From assembly GCA_013350335.1 (NCBI GenBank), contig CM023538.1:62051080-62115079 (forward strand): 64,000 nucleotides of DNA, given 5' to 3'. A model generated the notes under the pieces. The model was given only the letters and a program-made list of their open reading frames with translations, ran no database searches and was not told where the DNA came from. This document shows, piece by piece, positions 39,120-48,700 of the stretch. Position 1 is the stretch's first letter. Each line of letters starts with the position of its first letter. A program made the position numbers and the translations under genes. Origin of the DNA: Chimonanthus salicifolius (Eukaryota; Streptophyta; Magnoliopsida; Laurales; Calycanthaceae).

Positions 39120-39529
39120 CAGATTTTTTTTCCTAGTGATCCTGCCAGGATGTAGCACAGAGTTTGACTTGATCCAGTCGAACATCGAAAACTCAGCTCA
39201 GCTATTTTTTAGTCCAAATTGGATTTAATTCATCATTATCAATAATATCCCTAATAAACTCTTAATCTCCTATTTATAGAAAAACAAAGAAACCCTAATC
39301 CTAAAATTTAGGAGATAATAATAAAATAAAAATACAAAAATAAAACAAGAAATAAAATAGCTCATCTAGATTTTCGATGTTCAGCCAGATCGAATCAGAC
39401 TCTGTACTACATCACCTTCTCAACAAGAAAATAATTCAAAGAAGCATAGATGAATCATCTTGCATGCCTGTAGCAGTGAATGCCAAGTGCCATAGATGAC
39501 TGACGTGGCAAGATGCATGTTCAGCGACA
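39120..39529 (-). pseudogene. Remnant of the last two AAPT exons in the left duplication unit
   Basis: The minus strand carries a broken copy of the penultimate AAPT exon (39529-39468; SLNMHLATSVI then frameshift) and of the terminal exon (about 39141-39120; RITRKK then no stop). Compared with the intact exons at 45890-45818 and 45729-45708, the copy has an 11-bp deletion, a donor changed from GT to GC, a lost stop codon and a 265-bp insertion immediately before the last acceptor. It lies convergent and 0.7-1.1 kb downstream of ProDH, as in the right unit. It has no upstream AAPT exons and cannot be a gene. Confidence 0.88.
39149..39413. mobile_element. 265-bp element with 43-bp terminal inverted repeats
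   Basis: The left end GATGTAGCACAGAGTTTGAC... and the right end, reversed, GATGTAGTACAGAGTCTGAT... match at roughly 36 of 43 positions, both running into GAACATCGAAAA. Read on the minus strand it contains CTATAAATAGGAG. The right duplication unit lacks it at the same site (27 other bases there), so it inserted after the duplication, 1 bp upstream of the copied AAPT acceptor. It could be a MITE or a short LTR-derived element; no target duplication was seen. Confidence 0.65.
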
Positions 39530-40343
39530 CTGAAGTTAATGGTGACAAGCATGAATAAGATACGTCAAATGGTGGCATTTCAATGCTTAAAGGTGAAATT
39601 GTGGGGGCCATAAAATTAGCTTACATTTACAGAACTAATGTAAGTAAGATCCATTTAAAAATAATTAAATACGAAAAACGAAAATTAAGGAAGTAGGATT
39701 CGATTATCACTATAATCTAGAACTAGCTTCACAAGAAATTCTATAAATATGGAAGACTAACACGGGAGGCAAGAGTTTTTCTATTTTTATTTTTAACACC
39801 TCTTAGCTGGGAACGACTTGGATCACAGTCATCACCTATCCTAGCATGTTGGATCCTCCAACAGCTCCAGTCAATGTCATATCTTTTACAAATTGACCTA
39901 AATTTCCCAAATTACCCCTGTTATAAATGTTATTCCCAAATTGCCCTCCCAGATCCAACTGTCAAGAGACAAGAACAGAGCTCCCCTGTTTTCGATTTAA
40001 CTTCAAAGGAAGGAGAGCTTTCAAGAATTTCCAAAGAAGAAGAATGGGCATGAGATTCTCCCCAAAAATCCTGAAAAATCTCAGATTCTACTACTCTTCA
40101 TCTGCAGCTGCCGGTAATTTGCTCCAGAAACCCACATCGACCATCCTAAAACCGCAAACTCCGGTGGTCGATCATTTGAATTTCGACGACGGAGAGAAGC
40201 TTTTGCCGCCATGTCCACGTCCCAACTTCTGAATTACACGTTCAATCTTCATCCCGCGTCGTTCGATCCGATCGTCAACATGGGAATTTGGGTCATGAGA
40301 TCAAGTTTCATGGAGAATAAGTTTGTTAGAGGCATTCTGGTGG

Positions 40344-40701
40344 CACGACCGGCCCAACCCTACGGCAAATAAGACAACTGCCTTGGCCCGTCCGATAAAG
40401 GTTCAATTTGTTTAGATTAAATGAAATGTAGGAAAATAAAACTTCTCAAATGTTTAATTTTAAGTTCTTTCAATTGTATATGATTATGGAAATTAAATGC
40501 TCAATTTGTGAAGGAACATAAATCACACATTCACCACGTGGCGGACGTGACGTGTCAGTGTCACCAGTTCATCACGGGACTAGATGTTACAATATGGTCC
40601 CAAGTAAGTAAGGGACGTCCTCAGCTTATTTGGTATCAACTCCAAAAAGACCCTTTTTAGAATTTTTCTCTTAGGTCTCAACTTGTGTTGAGTCGGCCCT
40701 G
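40344..40701. mobile_element. hAT-like MITE in the ProDH pseudogene
   Basis: 358 bp absent from the intact ProDH exon 1. Ends are CACGACCGGCCCAA and, reversed, CAGGGCCGACTCAA, fitting the CAGGG-type hAT terminus. Eight-base flanks TCTGGTGG (40336-40343) and TCTCTTGG (40702-40709) differ at two positions, consistent with an aged 8-bp target duplication; the intact copy reads TCTGATGG. There is no coding capacity. Confidence 0.75.
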
Positions 40702-40870
40702 TCTCTTGGAAATAATAAAGAGAATTGTTTACAGTCATTTCTGCACCGGATAAGACTTAGAAGAGGCAATTATAACTCTTTAGAGTCTTTGTGATATCAG
40801 GTTGTGGGGAATTCTCGATTATGGGCTTGAAGATGCGAGCGACAACGATGTGTGTGATTGGAATTTGGAG

Positions 40871-41358
40871 CATGTGAAATAATAAAGGGCTCGGTCACTC
40901 ACTAAAGGAGAGGTGATGTGTTTTATTTATAATACAATTAAAATATATTAAGATAAAGATAAACTCATCTAATTCTATGATAAGATGAAATCAAATAACA
41001 TGATAATGAGATAAAACTAATCTAAATTCAATCAATCTAACATAGGAGTTCTTGAAGACCGTTGTGATTACGTCGATGCTTCAGCCATCTTCAGTAAGCA
41101 GACTGATCAGCTTGGTTTGCTTTTGATCTGTTCTACTTTGATTCATTCATGTTCATCTAAATAAACTATATACTATATTCAATATTTAAGCTACTACATA
41201 TATTTACAGTCTTTAGTCGACCTTAAGGCTATCACAATCAAACTCTAACTTTAATCTAATTATAAATCAAATATATCTCTTAATTAGAGATAAAAGACAA
41301 ACTAATAATCCTAATTATACAAGAACTCTAATTATTCTAATATTCTAAATATATTCCA
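40871..41358. mobile_element. Two AT-rich insertions in the ProDH pseudogene (exon 1 and intron 1)
   Basis: Comparison with the intact copy shows extra sequence at about 40871-41045 (CATGTGAAATAATA...CTAACATAG, inserted in exon 1) and about 41158-41358 in the intron (ending ATATTCCAAC). Both are AT-rich, with CTAATCTAAAT-like wording. They may be two insertions or parts of one rearranged element. The 41046-41157 sequence between them is ordinary ProDH exon and intron. Confidence 0.55.
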
Positions 41359-41714
41359 ACAAAATCCATTTCCTTTGGTGTATATCTTTTCTCTGTCCTT
41401 CCTGATTTTCATTTATGATCATTTTGGCCTTTCTTTTCTTTTTCCACGCCTTTCTTCATTTTTTCTGTCAGTTCTAACTGGCCATGTATCTTCTAACTGA
41501 TGAAACTTCCAGATTTCTGTCTTCATATTTCTTTTGTTTTTTCTCCTCAAGTGATCTAAAATGGAAAATCAAGTATTCTTTTTGGAAAAATCTGAAGTAC
41601 TTCCTCGTATGTGTTGATGGTATGTGTTGATGGTGACTTAATCTCAAGACCTTTAGCTTTGTGGCGGCCTCTCAAATTTCAATACTCTCTTCTTTTCCTT
41701 ATCTTAGAGGTTTT

Positions 41715-41720
<6 letters not shown>

Positions 41721-41797
<77 letters not shown>
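41721..41797. repeat. (AT)n microsatellite, about 38 units
   Basis: An uninterrupted AT run in pseudogene intron 1. The intact copy has only a few bases (AATATAAATG) at the same place, so the tract expanded after the duplication. The open frame of alternating Tyr-Ile here is an artefact. Confidence 0.95.
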
Positions 41798-41800
<3 letters not shown>

Positions 41801-42603
41801 GAATTTCTGCTATTAGGGAAGGATCTCATTCCTTGCCATCTCAAAATTATTTATCCCATTCTTTGTAGAGTTGATGTTCATATTTAGATTTGGAAAGTTA
41901 TTTTTCATAGTGTGATTGTCTATCCAACTTTTTTATTTAGTGTTTTTTTTTTAATAATTTTGAGTTTAAAAGTTGGCCCATGTTGCAAAATCACATACTT
42001 TTGCTATCGTGTATAGTAAATTCACAGGATTTTGATGACTTTGGGTCTAATTATTTGAGTAAATAAACAGATAAACTTGCAGGTAAGAGGAAAAAAATTG
42101 TATGTGGTAATTTTGGAAATGTTTATTTAAATTTGGATTCTGATAAGAGTTGCTATCTTAGGCACAGGAATCAGAATCTTGTAATCTTAAATTGATTATT
42201 TACCCTTGTTGGCTACCTTTTTTTGAATATTTTCCTTTTATTTGCTATGGTAATCATATTAAGCACAGATCAGCTGGGTTGGCAGATGCCATTAATCGAT
42301 CCAACTAGGAATGACTTATTTAGTGGGAAGTAATTCTGTTTCAAATCCAATTCAAAATGCGAAGAAATCTGATTCCATATCTGGATTTGATTCACAAAGT
42401 CCACCTAATTTTCAATTTCAAAAAAAGAAAAAAAAAAAAAAAAAAAACTAAGTATTTCTTATCATCATTTCTCATTGAATTAGGGTGAAATTTTCATGAA
42501 TTTTAAAAATATTTTTCATAAGCCAACTTACTTTTTCTTTTCATCCCCACATAACTTCTCTTTTATACTCCACTCCCATCAGGTAACTCTACTGCACCAA
42601 ATT

Positions 42604-42712
42604 CTATTTTTTTTTTTTTTTAATTTACGTGTGAGAAACTATGAAAAACCCAGCATAAAACCCCCACGAGTGATACCCACTGCCCTTAAGGTACACCAGG
42701 TTAGGCCAAAAG
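42604..42712 (-). mobile_element. tRNA-like SINE, copy 5 (3' part)
   Basis: Minus-strand copy of the family at 34531: GGTGTACCTTAAGGGCAGTG, ACTCGTGGGGGTTTTATGCT, TTCTCACACGTAAATT and a poly-A (plus-strand T run at about 42607-42621). It sits in pseudogene intron 1 and is absent from the intact ProDH intron. Confidence 0.65.
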
Positions 42713-44657
42713 TATCACCCTGCACCAAAAATATTTTTTTTTTGCAAATGGGCATTTCCAATCTTCAAAATTAATATCTATAGAATTTGAAGTCATTAAA
42801 GATTAAAAATTTATGGATTTTGTCTTTATACAAACATGCCCTTGTTGTATCGAAGATTCCAACTCCGACCCAGTGAAACTGGGCAGGATGTTGATGCTGG
42901 GGTTGTTTAACAATCTGAGCTGGACTAAATCCTGACGGGTCTCAGTCCAGAAAACCTTTTATAGAATAAGTAATTAGTATAGTAATCTTATAATATAATA
43001 TAAGATACACCTGAAACATCAAGGAGTGAAATTTGGTAGTGACATTTAAGATGAAAAGCTTAGTTCTTTGTGAATTCGTAGTTGAAGCTTAATTTGGTTG
43101 ATTAAATTTGGCTAAAATACATGTATCCTGCATCTGATTATAATGAGAAAAGAGCTAATATTTGAGTTTCTTGTGACAGGTGAGTTTTGCTAGTGTGAAG
43201 ATCACTGCCATTTGCCCGATTGCGTTGCTCGAACGAGTGAGCAATTTACTTAGATGGAAGCATAAAAACCCTTCAATCAATCTCCAATGGGAGATTGATT
43301 CATCGCCAGTTATCTCAGATTCAAGTCCTCTTTATCATGTCACTGAAGAACCAGCCCCTCTAACCGGAGAGGAAGAACGGGACCTCCAATTAGCCCACCA
43401 ACTACTCTCGAAACTCTCTAAAAATCGCCATGAAACCAGTCTACCTTTGCTTGTTGATGCAGAATAGACATCGGTGCAGCCGGCAATAGACTACCTTAGT
43501 ATACGGCCTGCAATTCAATTCAACACAGATGACTACCCGATTGTATATGGAACGGTACAAGCGTACTTGAGGGATGCGAAAGACAGACTGGTTCAAGCCA
43601 TTGAAGGAGCAGCGAGGATGGGAATTTGAATGGGGTTCAAGTTGGTGTGAGGAGCTTACATAACTAGAGAAACAGAACTGGCTCATTCCCTGGGTGTGTC
43701 TTCTCCAGTGCATGCTTCCATCCAAGGCACACATGAATGCTACAAGTCTACAACGAACGTGCTGTGTTCATGCTTGAACAGATTGCTAAAGGCCATGGAT
43801 CAAAACCATTAATAACAAATTGGCTGGAGACCAGATAAATTGTCTTTTTTTTAAGACCAAGTCCAAGCCACTTAGCGTACCTGATTAATCCTTAGGTATG
43901 TGCAAACCTCCCTATCCACATACACTTGATAATACTGTGGGAAATGACCCCTTTGTATTGAGAATGACTTGAATAAAAATCCTCCCTCATTGTCAGGCGA
44001 ATTCTTGACCACCAAGTCAACAAATAAACTGTCTAAGCAATTCCAACATGAAAATGCTAAGCCTACCAATTAAGAATTCTAGAATCAAGGGAATTTTACA
44101 AGATTCATATTTTACTAGAAACTGAAACATGACAAAATTTTGCTGTGTTCTCCTGACTTCAAGGCGAAAAATTGAAAACTACTTGATCTAAAAACCGATG
44201 GTGCAACTCAGCAAGTTCTCATTAAAAAAAAAAAAAAAATTGTAAGTGCAGTTTCATTGTTTTCCACGTTGCTATTTCCTCCATCTATGTAGAATTTCTC
44301 TTGAGCGATCTTCCCACGGGCGTTTTGTGTATAGAGACACCGATTTTAATCGATCTCCATTTTACCCTTCACCTGCCGTACCGGAAATAAAAGAAAATAA
44401 AGAATTAGATCACCAACCGAATCCCTTAATGGCCCTCGGAGAGCCGAATACAGGACTGTCCAAAATCGGATCACCAACCGGATCTCTTAATGGCAAGTCA
44501 GCTCACCGAATTTCATGAACAGTACAATTCAGCTCTCTGGAATTTCAAATCGGCTTGCCAAAATTCATGAACAGTGCACTTCAACTCCGAAATTTCAAAT
44601 CGGCTCACCGAAATTCACATGAACAATAAAAATCAGTCCATTGAAATTTTGGATATT

Positions 44658-44902
44658 CCTGTATTCGGCTCGCCGATGGCCATTAAGAGATCCAATTGGT
44701 GAACCAATTTTTAACATTCCTGTATTTGGCTCGCCGAGGTCCATTAAGGGATCCGGTTGGTAATCCGATTTTGGACGTTCGGTGAATTCGGCTCGCCAAG
44801 AGCCATTAAGGGATCCGATTGGTGATCCTATTTTGGACATCCCTGTATTCGGCTCCGAAAGCCTTTAAGGGATCCGGTTGGGTGATCCGATTCTCGACAT
44901 TC
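44658..44902. repeat. Four tandem units of about 61 bp
   Basis: Units start near 44658, 44719, 44780 and 44842. The consensus carries CTGTATTCGGCTCGCCGAG, CCATTAAGGGATCCGGTTGG and TGATCCGATTTTGGACATT. They form the right inner arm of the foldback element, and reverse copies lie at 44400-44500. Confidence 0.8.
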
Positions 44903-44935
44903 TTATCTTTTTACGGTACGGCCCAGGGTTAAAAT

Positions 44936-45138
44936 ACCGTTATCGGCCAATATTTCTCTCTCCTCCTCTTTTTTTTAAATATCGGCCAATATTTTGATAT
45001 CAGCCGATATGGTACGGCCGATATATCGACCGATATTGTAAATATCGGCCGTACGATATGATATCGACCGATATAGTGCTCTTCAAAACCGATATATATC
45101 AGCCGATACGATATGTATCGGCCGATATTTCGACCCCT
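44936..45138. repeat. Cluster of palindromic TATCGGCCGATA-like motifs
   Basis: At least ten short blocks of ATATCGGCC, CCGATAT, ATCGACCGATAT or near variants, many forming self-complementary 10-14-mers. They lie inside the foldback element next to its right terminal repeat. No coding function; open frames here only echo the repeat. Confidence 0.75.
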
Positions 45139-45707
45139 GGTACGACTGATGAAGGGTAAAATCGAGATCAATTAAAATCCGTGTCTGTAGACACAAAATG
45201 CCCGTGGAAGGATCGCTCGCCTTTTCTTTTTCATCTCATATAATAATTTATGAAGGAATGAATATTAAGTAATGCGCGGAAAGAATTCACCCTTTTCCGT
45301 TACAGGGACAGGGAGATCTCGTCTACTGGATCAGTGTACACACCATTTTAATTTCATATTTAAATAAGCCCTGCTCTCTTGTTTTCTCTGAAACGTTTAA
45401 AAAAAAAATGTTCAATAGTTTCAGAACAAAATCCACAAGGATGAAATATGCTCTTCTCTAATTTCAGTGAATTTACTTCAACTAGATCAAAACTTAAGAA
45501 GCCAGGCTTCTCTCTCACACACAAATTTTAAGCTTCAACTCTTACAAAATCCTTTCTATTATAGTAAATATGCTGCCGGGATGAGTGAATGATGACCCAT
45601 ATCTAGGGTCTCAAATACAACTAGGTGAGTAAAATATTCAGATTTTCCCAAGAACAATATCATCCTCACTCGTATACAAAAAATACTGGTATGATTTCAC
45701 CTGGAGA

Positions 45708-48700
45708 TCAAGCTTTTTTCCTAATGATCCTGCCAGTCAGGTTAAATTGTTAGAGACATGAAGACCTTCCCAACAAGAAAATAATACAGAGAAGCATAGA
45801 TGAATCATGTTGCATACCTGAAGCAGTGAATGCCCAGTGCGCTGGTGATTTCATGGATGACTGACGTGGCAAAATGCATGTACAGCGACACTGAAGTTAA
45901 TGGTGACAAGCATGAATGAGATACTTCAAATGATGGCATTCCAATGCTTAAAGGTGAAATTGGGGCCATAAAATTGGATTACAATTACAGTACTAACTAC
46001 TAAGTTTAGTAAAATCCATCTGAAAATAATAAATACAAAAAACGAAAATTAAGTAGGATTCTATCATCACTATAATCTTAGAATTAGCAGTACCTTTTTT
46101 TCTTAGAACTGGCATTTGCTCATAGATGCCATTGAATAGCTTTAGATTGTAATAACCATGATGCAAAATGATTATAATGAAGTTACAACTTACTGGCAAA
46201 TCATGGATTTCTTCTATACAACCCACCATCTTAAAAGGGTAAGAAGCAATAAGCTGGGCATCTTCTTCTTGTTATTATTTTCTTTTATTTCTTTTGGGTG
46301 ATTGACCGGGTAAATTGATAGGCACAAAAAGGAATATGCTTATGTGATACCACATTCTCTACAAACAGTATACATCAATCCCCACAAAAATTCCCACTTA
46401 TTAGCATCGTTTCATATTGCCTTTAATATAGAATGCATCTTATCCTCAGAATGCACTAAACTAATATGCCTTATTTTAGGCCACTATATGACCTGATATG
46501 CTGTGTGGGGGACTCATCTAACTGTAGACATGTCAATTGTTTCAGCTTCATTGCACACCCAGAACATGAATTAGCTCAGCATAATCATCAATATCGTCAT
46601 TGTTGTCGTCATCAACATCACCATAGTAGTCAAGGCGCCAAGGGATCCTAATGCCTAAGAGGCAAAGCACATGTCTAGACTTGAGCTTAAGTTTGCTAGG
46701 TGTACTTATTTAGATACTTCAAAATATGCGTGGGTTTATAGATTTGTATCCTTATTGTGTCAATGTCAACAAAAAATAGTGCCGCTCATCCAAAGCATGA
46801 AAATATGTTGGCAACTGAGCTTCCAAATACATTGTCTATGTATGCACTATACAAATGCACAAGTGTATTATATTTTAATAAGAATTTCTAACCAAATTTA
46901 CTAGCAATTAATATCAACTATGATATTTACTACAAATTATAAAAGAATAAAAACTACAGGCTTATTATGGAAAAAGGTTTCTCAAAAAACTAGGCTTAGT
47001 TAAGATGAGGCCACCTTAGAGATAGGGGAGGCACAAAATGGGACTGGAGCGTAGGCATGATAAAGGTGCAGCCAAGTGTCACGGGGTTAGCGAATCCTTC
47101 CATGATTCAGCTCATGCGGCACTCATTTGAACAATACGTCGTCAAGTAAGTAAGCCTAACAACTGATTTGGTCACTCTTTGGACCAAGACGCGGAAGCAA
47201 TAACAAAGACAAGCTTGATAAGAAGATGGAATACCAATGTGATCAACACAAACACTATCTTGTATTGAACAAAGAGAAGAGTACAAGGAATCACTCTTAA
47301 GGCTACAAGCACACAACTCTCACTTGCTAGATCTCTTGGCTAGCTTGTGTGGATTGATGGCAAATGAGACACTCACCTCCTTTTATAGGTGAGGCTTGGA
47401 GCATGGGTGGTTAGGATTGTGCCAAGTGTCACAATCCTACACTACATGAACTTTCTAGACTCTCCTATACTCCTACATCATTCTAGAGTCTTCCACAACT
47501 CTACAAGACTCCATACTACACTAGAACATTCTACACACTTTATACATTTCTACATTCTTCCATAGAGTTCTTGAATCTTCTATACAACTCTAGAAACTTC
47601 TAAATTATTCTAGAGAACTCTACACCACTCTAGAAGCTTGTAGAGTCTTCTTGAATATTCCGGAACCTTCTGCATTGGTCCGGACCCTTCTAGCACATTC
47701 CGAACTATTCTTGAGCATTCCGGAAACTCCTATGCATCCAAGACCTCCCTCTTTTGGGTTCGGCGATTCAATTTTGACATAAAAGTTGTCCTTCATGGTC
47801 GATTGTCGGGTCATGGAGTCTCGACCCGTGACACAAGGCATGCCTTTTTACTTCTTTGATAACAACTAATGCCATCCATCTAGGGTTGCTTTATGACTTC
47901 TAGTTCTCCAACGTACTCTATAAAAAACCATGTCCTCTATTCCCCATAATTCATGCTACCAATCTTAACTCTTAAATCAAGGTTTTTATTGGCTCCCCTC
48001 CTCTCTTCATTCCTTCTAGTAGTTAACTTTAGATTTTTCATAAGGTGGTGGTTTTAGTCTTTTACATGCATGGCCAGACCATCTTAAATGTAGTTCATTT
48101 TCTCGTCTATTGGAGCTATCTTCAAGGTCTCTCAAATGTAGTCATTTCTAAATTTTTTTTTTTTAATAGTCATTTCTAATTCTATCTTTTAATGTTACTT
48201 CATTTTAACATAGACATCTCTATTACCATTACCTTGTATATCGTCCTTTTTTGCTATAACTTGATATTCAGCTCCATAAAGAATTGCCACTTGGATCGTT
48301 GTTTTATATAATCAACCCTTAAATCAACATGGTAAATTGTCACATAGCACTCCATCAACTTGTCCAGTTGGTCCATCTGCCACCATCCTACTAACTATAT
48401 ACATAATCTGATCCTCCATTTAGATCAACATTTGCAATTGCATGTCTAAATTCATCATAATGCCATACCAATATTAATCATTTCCTCTCTATTCTCCATG
48501 CACTAAAGTCTAAAGTCACACTCTAGATTCTCCCATCTTGTTCTTTAAATTATCAAACCTTTCATCTCTAAAGTTTCCCTCCAACAATTCCAATTTATTC
48601 ATGGATTCCATGTCTCATCCACTAGTATTATATCATTTGCAAACTATACATAATTAGTTTTTAAGTAGAAAGGGGTGATAAAATACTAAGAAGTTCCCAT

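Larger units (their letters stand above)
40044..43800 (+). pseudogene. Proline dehydrogenase pseudogene (right duplication unit)
   Basis: Tandem copy of the gene at 35189. Exon 1 (40044-41093) and exon 2 (43180-43800) are recognisable with their splice sites; exons 3 and 4 are deleted, the copy stopping in GCTAAAGGCCATGGA and resuming with sequence that lies downstream of the intact gene. Exon 1 has a one-base loss near 40201, a 358-bp hAT-like MITE (40344-40701) and a second insertion of about 175 bp (40871-41045). Exon 2 has a TAG at 43465, where the intact copy has TAC, another stop near 43627 and further small changes. The equivalent promoter and leader are present upstream. It cannot encode a working enzyme. 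Confidence 0.95.
44303..45218. mobile_element. Foldback transposon, 916 bp, with about 80-bp inverted ends and repeats inside
   Basis: The left end GAGCGATCTTCCCACGGGCG...TTTACCCTTCACCTGCCGTAC is mirrored at the right end by GAGCGATCCTTCCACGGGCA...TTTACCCTTCATCAGTCGTAC (reverse strand). Inside, the left arm carries ATCACCAACCG...CTTAATGGCC...GAGCCGAATACAGGA, and the right arm carries the reverse complement as four tandem units. The whole sequence can fold on itself. It lies between the ProDH pseudogene and the AAPT 3' end, in a roughly 1.8-kb stretch absent from the left duplication unit. There is no transposase. Target duplication was not resolved. Confidence 0.75.

Noticed and set aside
41611..41802. 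Frame ending in a long Tyr-Ile repeat
   Set aside because: Translation of the (AT)n microsatellite.
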